Source: Cryptomeria japonica (Eukaryota > Streptophyta > Pinopsida > Cupressales > Cupressaceae). From it: DNA of 64,000 nt. Each line of letters opens with the position of its first letter. Position 1 is the first letter of the stretch. Below are positions 44,577 through 57,794 of this stretch, in pieces. The position numbers were made by a program, and so were the translations under genes. The DNA lies in NCBI RefSeq assembly GCF_030272615.1, contig NC_081407.1, positions 100,857,897-100,921,896 on the forward strand, read 5' to 3'. The notes under the pieces were generated by a model that was not told the origin of the DNA, did not search any database, and worked only from the letters and a program-made list of their open reading frames with translations.

Positions 44577-47500
44577 CCTTTGTGGCTTTTATTTTTGCAT
44601 GTCTTTTAATTGATTTATGGTAGAGTAAGTGGATTTTGAGTTAAGGGTGATATGAATAGTGGATGGAGAGATCTAAGGACCCAAAATAGATGGAAGGAAT
44701 GAAGGATTTGGTTTTGTAGTACAAGGACCTAAGATGGATGGAAGCGATGAACGGGAATGTGTATGTTTGGTTTTAGATGGATGAATGTGAGGCTTATCAT
44801 GGATACGGACATCTTGAGAGTAATCTATGTAGCCAAGGCCTTGACAATTTGGATTTTATTTTATATCAAGGGGTTCCAATATACCTTGGTCATGGATGCC
44901 TAATCCTTTTCCTTGATAATGCTTGCTTTGACAAATATTTTTAGCAATGAGATACTTGTTATTTTTAAATATGATGTAAGTTCATTTTGAGGAGGATATG
45001 GTATGAAGGGAATGATAATTTCATGGTGTAAACTAGATTCTATGAAAGTGGATAAACCAAGTTGATAAGTAAGGGGTCCATGAATAGCTTGGATAGGGTT
45101 GATTAGATCTTGAGGAGGATTAGGATCAGGAGAGATGATAGGATCTTGAGGAGGATATGAAGGATTATGACAAGTAGATGAAGGGATACTTTTATCTTGA
45201 CATGGAAGAGGATCATTCGTGGGCGTGAAAGGGGTGATTTTATTTTGATTTTCAATATGATTAATGAAAGGATGGAAATGATACCATGATCTTTCTTAGG
45301 AAGGGGATTATGAGTGGTACTTGGAAGGATACCTTGTTCTTGAGATGGAAGGGGATGACATGAAAATCTAAAAGGGGATCATCATGACTCTTGTTTAGAA
45401 AATATCCAAATAATATTATTTAATTAAAACTTTATCTTAAATCAGCAAGAAATAACATTTTTAAAAACCTCTTATTAAATAGTAGGCTTTTCTATTGACC
45501 CAATTGCACTTTAGTTTATATAGGACATTCTATATATTTTATATGTTTATTATCATATATAAACATATTTTTGCACTTGAAACATGTCACTTATCAAACA
45601 AATCGTTCACACCAAATCACAAGGCACAAAAGTCATTTTTATATAAACCACTATATAAAAAATCATTTAAATAAAAATCAAGAAACACTTGCATATCATA
45701 ATAAAAAAGTTGAATGGGCTAATGTATGTACCACCATTAAATGAGTCTATCGAGAATGTAAACGTATTTGTTAGGCTATAAATGCTCATCCTTACTAAAA
45801 ATACTTTGATCATAAACTACAACACATTATTGAAGATTGCTCATAGCCTCACCAAGATTTACTAAGAAAAAATAAAATCTCTTATCAACTTGGATAGACC
45901 TCGATCATAAATTTAACAACTAGATATAACTCCCTAAAACTTGAATTTTTCAAAAAGATTAGAATCAGTGACAAATAATAAAGAAAAAATGCTACTTATA
46001 CACCAGGATGCCATTAATGAATCATATAGGAACATGAAAGCAATTGGAATTGCTCATTTCTCCCTCCACCACTTTCTCCATTTATTTTTCACCATGACCT
46101 TGGTGGCTATCTAAAAATATCATATTTATAAAAAACATTACAAAAAAGAGGATAAAAATCCTCATCCTATCTTTTGTAGATAATTTGGAACTCTAACCTA
46201 GCTAGATTTCTATAAAAATTGAGTTGATAGTTTGAGCTTTTAAGGAGTAAGAAAAATGAGAATTTAAATGTAGGTACAAGGAGAAAAATAAACCAAAATT
46301 TCTAAATCTTTCAAAGACAAGTGGAGCTCGAGTAGGTTTACAATAGTTCAATCATTGAGTCTAATGAAGGAAGGTGGAAGAGGAAAGTTGAAGGTGGGGA
46401 TGGTAGTTGAAGTGAAAAAATCCTACCACTTGTGATAGGGATGATTTGGTGATGTAAAACAAGGAATAATATGATGCATAAAGGCATATGAGAAAGATGA
46501 GGATGTTACTCACATGAAATAAAGGGTCCTCTTAAGCCATGCGACATGCCCAAAAATTTAACCTCTACCTCTTCAATCATCTTCACCAAGTCATAAATGC
46601 TACAATACACTTTTTCATGTCTTCCCCTAGGCTTAATATCTTCACGATTCTTTACAACTTTATTCCAAGTTTGGATCTTATAAATTTATAGATGAGGTAA
46701 GTTTAAAATTTCTTTGTTCTATTAGGGATGTAGAAGTATGCTATGTGGAACACCTTCCAAGTCATGGGGACCTCTTTGTCTAGTTGAGTTTTCAACTCCT
46801 TTTAAAAGATAGGAATCTTGTAGAACAACAATATTTTATGCACATGGGCATCCTCTTGGAGAGGATAGTTAATGGTCCAATAATCTAGAAACTCCTAGAA
46901 TATGGTGGGAAGTGTGACATTTCATGACTTGCCCCTAGAGAAAAGTAGGCTAGGTGGAGGGTAGAATAGCTCACTAAAGGATCAACACCTATTTGATTGA
47001 GGGAATCATAAATTTATTGTTAAATGTCTTAAAGTGAATTTTAAAGAATCTTATTTATCTCATTTCCAAAAAAAAAAAGAAAAGAAAAACAAATGCCTAT
47101 TTAATTTAATAATAATAAAGGTATCAATAGAGACTCTTCTTTTTTAAAGATGAAATACTAAAAATTAGGATAATTCCTATTACTAAATAATAAAATATAA
47201 CAAGTACATAGAAAGATGAACAAAAAAATAGCATGCAAGGAAGAGATGTGGAGAGGGTAAAGGAAGTGGGTGCCTTGCAAGGAATTAGATTGTTAGCTAT
47301 AACTTAAGTAAGAGCATGCACATGGATTTTATAATCTTTTGAAAGTTACTATGGTCATTGATATTCACTTCTCACCAAAATTACCAAGTAAGATAAGAAA
47401 TGGTGAGCATAAACACATTTGAATCCAAAATAACTTTGTATTGTTAAAAATTAATTGTGTTCTATTTGAATTGCTGGGAATATTTTCCTTAGTTTACTTA

Positions 47501-48335
47501 TATTACATAATGAACACTAATCGATGATTTTTACTTATTTTTGGTTGGAACAATGTTGATAATATTTATAAAAGTTTTGATTAAGTTAAATGATTTTTTT
47601 TAGTTTATGTAATTGTAACATGTTATCACTAATATTTACCTGTCAAATCATAGAGCATCATGCCACCATTATATGTTGTTTCTAAGATTTAGTGTTTTCT
47701 CTACTACTACTCTTACAAGTGAATTTTTTTAATGAATTGTACAAACATACATACAAAAAATAAATTATTATAACAAATTAATCACACATCTAAAAATATT
47801 AATATTAATTACTATTTTATAAAAATATTAATATAATAATCAAATTACACCCAAATTAATCAAAAATATTAAAAAAATTAATACCTAATTTGTTTAAGTA
47901 TGTACTAATTTGTTTAAATATATACTAATTTGTTTAAATATGTACTAAAATACCTAGCATTGAGAGAATGTTCAAAACTAACTGGGATGACTTAAACATC
48001 ACACACTAAGCCTTTGACCTTGCTTATGTGGCAATTGTGGGCCCATTACCTTTGTTAAGTTCTGCTTCTGTTCGTTTCCGTTTCCATTTCCGTGAACTTT
48101 CAAATTTAAACATTTATCCCACCTGAATTTTGGCGGATGTTCATAAATATTTGATCACAACTTGTAGTCATTTTATATTTCCCAGCTTGATCCTTCTGAG
48201 AAAGCCCTAGCCCCAAAACTCTACGATCACTGACAAATGTGCAATTCTAGATTCATGTGAAGAAGTTGCTTCACATGGTTGAGGGAAGGAGCTTGAAAGC
48301 CCAAAAAAATAAATTGATGTGAACTCCCTCAAGAT
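44577..48335. other. Gene-less stretch with small repeats
   Basis: No coding region is supported. 44640-45400 has repeated GGATCTTGAGGAGGATATGA-like words. 45400-48000 is AT-rich with A-runs (for example near 47070). A three-copy tandem repeat is at 47885-47944. Confidence 0.5.
47885..47944. repeat. Three-copy 20 bp tandem repeat
   Basis: Three tandem units of CTAATTTGTTTAAATATGTA with one or two substitutions per copy. Confidence 0.9.
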
Positions 48336-48836
48336 CTATACCTTAGTGAATTTTTCTACCACTATTGACATTAGTGGTTCTCCAATTAACCATGCAAACA
48401 AATGAACCCAAGATAGGAAGGGGTTTGGAGAAGGGTAATTTAAACAATGGATGAAGGAGACACACACTGCCTTGAGGATGGAATCAAATAGAAAATAATC
48501 CCTATTCAAGAAGCCACCCCACCATATATCTCCACTGAAAAAATTATATTTGTCCAATTGGAGATTCAATTCCTCCCATGTATAGGCAAAAGAATGAGTG
48601 AAAGCTCCCATTACCAACTTAGTGAGCTCACTCGACTAAGTTAAGTCCATGATATTAGATGCAAATATGGAAGCGACAATGTTAGGTGGTGCCAGTGGGT
48701 TTGTAGCTATCCACTCCTCCCCAATGATAGTCCTTACCGCCCATTCTATTGAACCACTCAAGAATGCAAAATTATCAGCCATGATGTTTGGATGGACACA
48801 TGCAAACTGCAATGGTTCGTTGGGACTCCATTGCAA
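48336..48836 (-). pseudogene. Unrecognised 166-codon frame with one stop
   Basis: One minus-strand frame is open from about 48836 to 48336 apart from a single TAG, where Gln would fit. The translation is not low-complexity: FACVHPNIMADNFAFLSGSI, EWAVRTIIGEEWIATNPLAP, LVMGAFTHSFAYTWEELNLQ, DIWWGGFLNRDYFLFDSILK. Several Trp and Cys residues suggest real protein ancestry. No methionine start is evident and no family is recognised. It lies about 950 bp past the end of the LINE ORF2, in the same direction, so it may belong to that LINE's 3' region or to older host sequence. Confidence 0.35.
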
Positions 48837-49786
48837 ATGAGTTCATTGAGCCATGAACTAAAGAAGCTGACAGAGCCTAGAAGCACTCACTACTCCCACC
48901 TGAAACTAACCTCAAACCACCGTGGACTCTTGCAAACCACCCTCAACAGAAAACTTCCACAAATGGAAAGAAGTTGTTTTGAATTAATAAAAAACCATCC
49001 ACCTTGTAGGACCCAATGAGCTTGAATATAGAAATGCCCAACTTCCCTTTGGCCTCATATTTCAAGGACTTTCCCATGTGAAAAACCTTAGATATCCACA
49101 TTATCATGTGATTGGTCTAAAATCTGAAGCTTGGAATGACCTTCACTTGGCAATACTGTCCTATACAATAAACCCTGCCCTCAATTCATAGATAATCAAT
49201 AGTAAAATTCATTATTTATTGATAACCCTTAAAGCTGCCAATTCAGTATAAATGTGGGAGAAAATCCACAGATAATAAGTGGCTTGTCTATAGCTCGTGT
49301 AAGCTTACGACGACTGATTTAAGGCTCAGTACTCTAGCTTGTCAATGTACCATTCATATGATAAACTGTTGCCACTTAATCCTCTGTCATGTGCTCTAAA
49401 ATGCAATGAAATGACTTTCCCATAAAATATGGATGAAGATCTCTGGATTTTATACACTATTAGTGCGAAGGACTCCATGGATTGATTACCCACATGGTAC
49501 CTTTCAATTGTCATATCCAGATGGGTTTACAAAGATGTCTGACCTGATGACAACTGCACTTTGGCCTACCAAAATTATATTCTATCAAAAGAGAGGAAAT
49601 TAAGGAAGCTTGTGCCAACACTTTTATATGTGTACCTGGGCAGAGCCCCTAGTGAGATTAGTAATAATTACGAGTAAAGTCCTTCCCATTTTTGAAGGAT
49701 ATTTGTAATTGACCCTTAGGAATTAAATCACATTATGCCCATTCTGCAATCAACACAAAATAAGGTTAAAGAGAGGATTAATAAAT
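48837..49786. other. LINE 3' flank, no gene seen
   Basis: Sequence downstream of the LINE ORF2 stop on the minus strand. No coding signal, clear poly(A) tract or target duplication marks the LINE 3' end. Confidence 0.4.
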
Positions 49787-52700
49787 TTAAAACAAATCCC
49801 TATCTGCTTGCTCCCTTAGTGTTTTGATTTCAAGGAATTCCCTCTGAGATAGCATCACCTTTTTTGATTCTTGGTCACACCCCAAGTTTGCCAAAATATT
49901 TGCCAACCTATTAGCTTCTTTGTAAGAGTGTACTATTTGATAAGGAACTAGAGAAGGAATTCATTCTCTTGCTTCCTGAATAATATAGTCTAACTACCAA
50001 TTGGGAGTTTGCTTCTTAAGGAGTGCACATATGATATTTTGAGAATCCCCTTCTATTATTAGATTGTTGGACTTATATTTGATTGTTAATTTGATGCCAA
50101 GAAGGAGTGCCTTTTCTTTTGTAATGTTATTAGAACCATTTGGGATCCTCCAAGAACCTGCTACTAGGATTTTGCCCTCTTTATCTCTGATAACATAACC
50201 AATTCCTGAAATTTTTGGGTTCTCTCGAGCTACACCACTGAAGTTCAATTTTGAAAACCTGTCATTCGAGGGTTTCCATCTAATTTCTTTTTTGTCAATT
50301 CTGAATTCCTGATTCCACATTAGACTCCCCTTCAATGGTAGCTTCATGAATTTCTATTTTTGGAATATGTTATCATCCCAAGAGGACAAGAGTGAGTTTA
50401 ACTTCTTCTTTCTGGTTGTGCATGCATTAACTGCCTCTAAAATTGATGACTCTATTATGAGATTCATATCAGATATCTTATTTTTCTCCTTTCTAAAAAT
50501 ATGTTTGTTCCTTTCCCACCAAATATTCTAGATCAAGACTACTAAAGCTATTTCCCAAATGACTACAAAAAAGGACTCTTTATAAAGTCCAGGCTAGGCT
50601 TCGAAAACTTCTGAGACTGGCTTCTATAGGGGGGAATGCCAGTCTAATTTGAGGAGAAGCCACTTCCAACATTCTTGAGCTACTTCACATCGTAAGAGAA
50701 GATGATTTGTAGTCTCAATGTTTTTATTGCATAATATGCATTTGAAAGGTGGCACTATTCTCAGTAAAGTCAATTTGTCACTAGTCAAGATAAACTCTTT
50801 TAAAGCAAGCCACGCAAAAGCTCTAGCCTTTTGCAAGCCACAATCATTCCAACATAAGGAAAAATTTCTCAAAGAGGGAGTGGAGTCATGATTAGAGAAA
50901 AATTTCTCTGTGAGGGAGTGGAGTCATGATTGTAAAAGACCCATCTAAACTCTAGTTCTGAATCAAGTTTCTATATTTGGATTTGGGGAACTGGTAATTG
51001 TGTAAAGGATTTCTATTTTTCTTTTAGCTTGCCTTTAATAGAGGTGACATTAAAGTAATCTCTTACTGAACAACACCAAGTATTTTGCAAAAAAAAATTT
51101 AATGTCCTCTAATCTTTGGATGTTAATCAAGGCCGGGTAATTGTTCCATGGATCCTCCCAAGATCTTTCTAGTCTTCAATTATGTACTACCCAAGCTAGA
51201 TTTGGTAACATGTACTCTCTACAACTAACAATAAAATTCAACATTTTTGATCATTTGGGAGGATTAGATAGAGTAAAGATCCTTTCAGGTTCATCGGAAT
51301 CAAGGTATTTGCTTCTAATAATAGAAGCCTAGATGGATGAGGAATTTAAGTTTCCATACTAGCTTTACACCAAGAGTAATATTCCTGTCTTCAAAATTTG
51401 GAATGCTTGCTCCCCTATGCCTTTTAGGAGCACACACCTTTTCCCAAGCTAGAAGGTGCACTTTATTTTTGGGGTCTCTATTTCCTTTCCATAATAATTT
51501 CTTAAGATGAGACTCAAGATCATCTCTTGTTTTTGAAGGCATAGGTAAAATGACATGATATACTTGGGGATAGAAGACAACACTAACTTGATTAGTAATA
51601 TCCTACCAGCAAGTGATAACCAATTATTCTTCCAAGAATCCATCTTGTTTTTAATAGTTGAAATGATTGATTCCCAATATTGATTTTTGTTCACACCAGA
51701 GAACAAAGGGATACCCAAATATTTATAGGGAAGCTTGACCTATTTGAATCCTATGGTACTGATCAAATTCTTTGCCAGGATGGGAGAGCAATGAAATAAG
51801 AAAACTTTGGATTTTGCCTTGCTCACTTTTTGACCATACACTTCACAATAAGACTGGAGTACTTTCTTGATGTTCTTGGCTACCTTAACCGAAGCTTCTC
51901 CAAACAGAATAGTATCATCAGCGAATAGGTAGTCAGTGAGGACTACTTGAGATTGAGGAATATGAATCACCCTCCATATTGAGGACTCCTAACTTTCTGA
52001 TATCATTATGATTAGGGCTTCAACCATAATGATGAAGAGAGATGGAGACAAAGGATCTCCTTGTCTCACACCTTGAGACGATGAGAAAAAACCCAGTGAA
52101 GATCCATTCAAAAAAACTGAGAACTTTGCACCCAAGATGTAAGAAAGAATCCATTTGCTCCAGGATATTGAGAACCCAAATCTAATAAGAAATTGATGTA
52201 AGAAGTTACAGATTAATCGATCATATGCCTTTAGCATGTCTAGTTTTATCATCATTGCTTCTATTTTATGCTCCATGAATGTGTGAAATTTTTCATGAAC
52301 CACCAATGCCCCTTCTGCAGTTTCCCTACCATGAAAAAAAACCCCTTGCTGCTTCGAGATGATCCCAAGAATGAATTGTGCCAACCTCAAAGAAAAGGCT
52401 TTTGAGATGATTTTATAAATCGTGTTACATAGCAATATCGATCTGAAATATGCAAAGGTTGAAAGATTGGGAATCTTAGGGATGAGAACTATAAGAGTAT
52501 TATTGAATTGTGCTAACATTTTGGCATGTTTTCTTGATTCCTCAACTACTCTTCAAATGTCTGATCCCAAAAAACTCTAGAATTTTTGGAAGAAGAGGGC
52601 AGGAAAACCATTAGGCCCTAGAGACTTGTCTGGATGCATAGAGAAAAATGTATGTCTGATTTCTTCTAAAGAAAATGGTTTCAAGAGGAGCAAATTTTCT

Positions 52701-54014
52701 TGATCATTGATTAATTGGGGGATATGCTAGAGGATAAGCTCTAATTTTTGCCTGATATCTTCTCCATTTGGAACCCCATTTTTGAATAGTGTGGAAAATA
52801 AGGAAATTTCTTCTTAATGAATCTTTTCTACATCCACTATGATATCACCATCCTCATTCTTTATTTAGCGTATTTGATTGCTAGCTCTCCTCATTTTTAC
52901 CGAAGCATGGAAATATTTTGTGTTTTTATCTCCTTCTTGTAACCACATTTCTCTGGACTTTTGTTTCCAATATAGCTCCTCTCTTGCCAAGATTTCTTGA
53001 AGCTGGGCATTTGGGTCATTTTGCATCTTGTAGGTGTTCTCATCTATTCCATCTTGAATAATGAGTACATTTAAATCTTTGATCTTGTTTTCTATTTGAC
53101 TTTTGGCTTGGAAGATGTTTTGGAAAGAGGATATGTTCCACTATAATTTTTATTTCTATCAATTGAAGCTTTTTACAAAATTGAAACATCCTACTTCCTT
53201 GAACAAAAGGTGCTTCTTTCCACCATTTCTACAAGAGCTATAGAAAGGAAAAATCTCTAAACCACATCTTTCTAAAATCTAAAAGTTGGCTTGCCTTTCC
53301 TCAAAATGGGAATTAATGGACCTTCAATCTGAAGAGCAAAGTAATTCAACCCAGAAAGTGGAAAAATAATGGAATTTGGAATTCCAAATGCTGACATCCA
53401 GTTGGGGTTAACAAAAAATCTGTCAAGACACTCTTCTACATGGGTAAATCCCTGCCTTCTATTTGTCCAAGTAAAAGAGCCATTGATGGGGATGCAATCC
53501 TTTAATGCAAAGTTAGAGACAAAATTATTGAAATCTTGCATACTTTTTGGAGGAGGGATGATACCCCCAAACTTATCTAGAGAAGACAACATTGTATTAA
53601 AGTCCCCACCTATAACAAAGGGGTCTAGGGGAAAGCTAAACAAAATTTAGGCAATGCTGTCCCAAACTGCCTTCTTACCTGTTGTTCAAGTTGGGCCATA
53701 AACTGTTATGAGTTGAAAAAACCCTTTGGTTGATTGGACTGAAATATGTATGATATTTTTCTTTGTTTCTATGACTAATATACTACCTACATTCAGTTTC
53801 CATAAAATGACCAACCCTTCAGAAGCACCAATGGCTTGAGAAGCTCTATAATTCCAATGTTGCCACCTTTTGAATAACTATTCTTCTTTACTGTCTAATA
53901 ATTTTGTTTCTTGGATAGAATAATATCTGCCCCACAATTCTCAAATTGAGATTTAATGTGGTATCTTTTGTCGGGGGCATTAATACCCCTGACATTCTAG
54001 GTAATTATCCTCAT
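49787..54014 (-). pseudogene. LINE ORF2: endonuclease, RT, zinc finger, RNase H
   Basis: ORF2 of a plant L1-type LINE. The ATG at 54014 gives MRIIT-stop-NVRGINAPDK, the AP endonuclease start with Trp turned into a stop. Then VIGGDFNTMLSSLDKFGGI and GSFTWTNRRQGFTHVEECLD (53620-53440). The RT follows with LIVLIPKIPNLSTFAYFRSI, MMIKLDMLKAYDRL, SQGVRQGDPLSPSLFIIMVE and catalytic LFADDTILFGEA (52490-51890). A zf-RVT domain has FKCILCNKNIETTNHLLLRC (50750). RNase H has KLNFSGVARENPKISGIGYV, IIEGDSQNIICALL and ANRLANILANLG, with the first Asp as Ser and the last as Asn. It stops at 49787. Moderate decay. Confidence 0.9.
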
Positions 54015-57000
54015 TGGGGACTCAAAGAGTGAATCATTCTCCTTAGTCCTAGCTTGTCCTCTAGGGTGGATTGTAAACCTACTTTAATTTCCTCAGACAT
54101 CTTTTTGGCAAGCATCTTCTTTTTTGGAGGCCTTCCCACCTTTCCTTTTGTTTTCGGTACTTGTTTTGGGATTTTTGATCTTGTTTGGTATATAGAGGAC
54201 ACTATGGATGGATTGTCTTGTTGTTCTCAATGGAGGTTAGAGATGTGTTCTGATGAAGTTTGATCCTAATTATGCTCCATAGTTTCATTATCTTTCATTA
54301 CTGGAGAGGATCTTTTAAATTCTAGCTTAAGCTTGTCCTTTTTTGTGATTTGGTCATAAATTTGGAAAAGGTCCTCAATATCTAGAGTATATACTATGTG
54401 GGCCAATTGTTCATCTAAGAACAATGAACAAGCTCTGAAAATATGTTCTTCAATGATTTTACTTTGGGATCCCCACAATAATGGTGCTTTAAGGTGCAAT
54501 AGAAAATATCTATTACTGTCAAGTGGAGAAAGCTTGATATCACTAGGGGTAATGGGAAGGCATCTTGGATAATCTGACACAATTGTTATTGACTAGATTT
54601 TCTGCCTACCAATCCAATTTGTAACCTTGATGGGCCCTCCTTTAGCTAAGTACTGAATGACTACCTGGTCTTGCATTTGATCATCCTCTTGAGACCTTTT
54701 CCCCAATAATGTGTTATTAGAATAACAAGCTTGAACTTTTTCTTTATTCAACATAATTTACTTCTCTATTGATAAGGAAAATAATCCATCATTTTCTCTT
54801 TTGTGCCAATTACTGTTATGATCCCTTGCCATCAATCTCTTTAACACTAATACTGTGCTTAGTTCAAAGGGTAAGGCAATTGTTTGAAATTTGAAGTTAA
54901 ACTTTTTGTTCCCTATACTTTTATGGTATCTATCCCACTGATGACTCATTTTAGTACAATTGAAACAACTTGTTAAGTTGAAAAGAGTGTCTCCTTATGA
55001 TCTTTTAGTCTACATGTTACCACTGAATTCTCTCCTGCCTGTAATAACAATTCTTGAATACACTCCCCCTCATTGTCTAGAGCTCTGTTTTAGATCCCAA
55101 GCCCATCCTCTGAGTGAAAATTCTTTGATTGGTGCAATATGGATTGGAGTTTACACTATTGAGGGGGTGAAATAGAAGGATGAGCTTTGCATTTGTAGGC
55201 CTCAGAGGATTGGTCCTCACAGACCATATTGATTTGGCAATCCTTCCCCTTACATTCAGATGTCAATTGCCCTAAGCACTTTGAGTGAACATTAATTGTA
55301 TCTAGATCATCAAAGTGGATTTGTTGTGAACATCTTCAAAAGGAGGAAGATATAAGAATTGATTTGGCCAATGATTTTGATAGCTTGAAGAGAAGAGAAA
55401 CCCTTATAGGGAGTTGAGGTTTCTCAAATGGGATATGTGTTACTATTTACTAAGTTGTCATTAGTTTTATGTCCAAAGTCATTCTATATACTCTAAGTCA
55501 GTTAATACCACCGAAATATTTAGTCGATAAGCACAGAGCAGTCGGTTACAGAAGTAACAAGTCACAAAGTCCAGTATACACTGAGCAGTCTACCGAGTAC
55601 CATTCTATGACTATCGAGCAACAAAGATGGTATATTGAGTTAATACACACCGAGTGAAATGTGTTACCAGATTCATTGAACCTAGACACATATGGGAAAC
55701 ATGTTACAAAGATCGAGGAACAAGTAACTATTATCACATTGGAAATTGCACTTATAGATTTTATATGATTTTGAGGTCATCTATCCAATGAAATAATTTT
55801 GTATGTTTATTCATTTAATGAATCATGTTTGTAAGATTGAAGCATGGACAAGATCACCATTACAAAAGATCTATTTATACAACATGAATTGAGGATTAAA
55901 TATATGTGTGTGCATGTGTGTGAAGCAAGACATATGTGAAAAGCAAAATCATGGGAAAGCACTGAGTGTTATGATTGTTACGATTGACAGAGATACACAG
56001 AGGTCACCGAGAAGGATATCAGAGAACAATCAAGGAACAGAGTAAACAAAAAGGTTTACCGAGTTAATTTATGGTTTACCGAGGTATGCTATAAGCAAGG
56101 TAATATCATTTTGGGCACATAGAATCTGCTATAACATGTCAGATGTGAAGTTGCAGATATTTTGTAAGATTTTGATTGTAATATTTTGAGTTGTAAGAGA
56201 AACCTTTAACAGGGTAAAAGACTCTAACAAAGTCTATAAATTGTAAAGTCTTTAACCAGGTGCAACATTTAGAATAAGTGTTGTAAAATCCTTTAGCAAG
56301 GTAGATCTAAAGATATTGATACTCCTAATAGGGTAAGCTATTAGAAATAGATAAATATGTAGCTCTAAAAGAGCAACCTTTATTATTGCAGTAGTGAAGT
56401 TGTGGGTGCCATCCCCACCGCAGTTTTTCTCTCTAACAAGGAGTTTCTGTGTAGCCAAAATATATGTGTTATGGAGTGAATCATGTATGATTTTTATTTA
56501 TTTGTTTTAGCATTATATTATGTTACAATAGTTTTTGGTTTATGCATAATAGTAAAGTTATTGTTGAAGAAAAGATTTGAAGTATTGATTCACCCCTCCC
56601 CTCTCAGTACATTAGCTTTCCATATTGGGCCTAACAATAAGATCATGTCTAATAAAGATTCCCAATCTACTAGCCAAGATCTCTATCAGGTCTAAGTCCC
56701 TATATTCAAGAGGAAGGTCCGGGAGAGAAACTAGAAAGGGACATACTTGATGTTGACATTTTTTGGATCAAAATTTGGATACCATAACATAGTGAATAAA
56801 CCATACCCCTTAAAAAACCAAATCTTTATTTTTATGAGCTAAGTCTCTGTCAGAGTTTGAGTGAAATATAGCATAAAAAAACCTAAAGCCTGGTTACAAT
56901 AAAAGATTTAATCCATACTTGGCCAATGCTTCAGGGCCCATAAATTTAAATGCTCAGAGTTGGGGGAAAATGACCAGAACTTACCAATCAGTGCATAATT

Positions 57001-57794
57001 CCTCATGTCCAAACCTGGAGCTCTAACATGGAATCTGGGAGAGATATCTTAATGCACTCTTCCTTCTCTTTCTCTTTTGTATGAAAAAACTTGGTTTTAT
57101 CTACTTCCAATTCCCTTAAAGGCTTTTTAAGTTGTCATTATCTCTTTAAAGGGCGATGAAGATAGTTACCCTGATTACCCCTGAGATGCTGTTGATGCCC
57201 GATGTGATAAAAGTTGCTCTCTAACTGCTTATGATAAAAGATTTTAGGTATATAAAGAGGTCCCAAGGGGATGTCATTGGGGGACAAGATAACTGGCCCT
57301 AAGGAAGAGAATCCATAAGCTGAAATGCCCTTTAAGTCCTTACATTTTCCAATGGGGATATTGTTCAAAAAATTTAAGCATTGCTCCTTGGGGAGCTTTT
57401 GATCTAAATAAAAATTCTCGAGATAAATTTCCTACTATCTAATCTGGAAGTCTCGAGATGCAAGGGGATGATAACTACCAGACCTTTCGTCTAGGCAAAT
57501 GTCAAAGATAGGTTGTTTGCCCTTGGTCTGACGAGGGAGGAAGGATGAAAAGAAACCCTGATTCTCATGGCGAGCCTTTGATTGAGCGTAGTTTTTAATA
57601 TTCTGATTTCTGACCCAACCATTCCTATCGTGATTGGAATACCCTCTCTTCTACCCTGGTCTATTAAACGACTAAAGATAAATTTTTTTGATAAAACCTT
57701 CTCTTGACTATCGATCTGCATCTACCCTCCATTGATTATTTTTTGAAAAGGAAATTCTTGCTCGACCATCTCCTTCTCCTCCACCGGCTCCCAT
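54011..57794 (-). pseudogene. LINE ORF1, split by an LTR insertion
   Basis: ORF1 of the same LINE, an RNA-binding DUF4283-type protein. The ATG at 57794 gives MGAGGGEGDGRARISFSKNN. Then NDIPLGPLYIPKIFYHKQLE (57280), a DUF4283 part with NFDPKNVNIKYVP and SLPDLPLEYRDLDLIEILAS (56770-56660), and the LTR at 55438-56636. Beyond it is a worn zinc-knuckle zone (VHSKCLGQLTSEC, near 55280), then YDQITKKDKLKLEF and a basic C-terminus KGKVGRPPKKKMLAKKMSEE. The stop TGA at 54013-54011 overlaps the ORF2 ATG (ATGA). Many stops and frame changes. Confidence 0.75.
55438..56636 (+). repeat. Copia-type LTR inserted in LINE ORF1
   Basis: Starts TGTTACTATTTAC and ends TTGGGCCTAACA after the CACCCCTCCCCTCTCAGTAC motif typical of copia LTR ends. 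Flanking ATATG (55433-55437) and ATAAG (56637-56641) differ by one base and are a probable 5 bp duplication. It has the hairpin module GTGGGTGCCATCCCCAC (56401 onward) and an array of TTTAACAGGGTAA-like words (56205-56340). ACCGAG words recur in its first 650 bp. No internal region follows, so it is a solo LTR. Confidence 0.72.
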
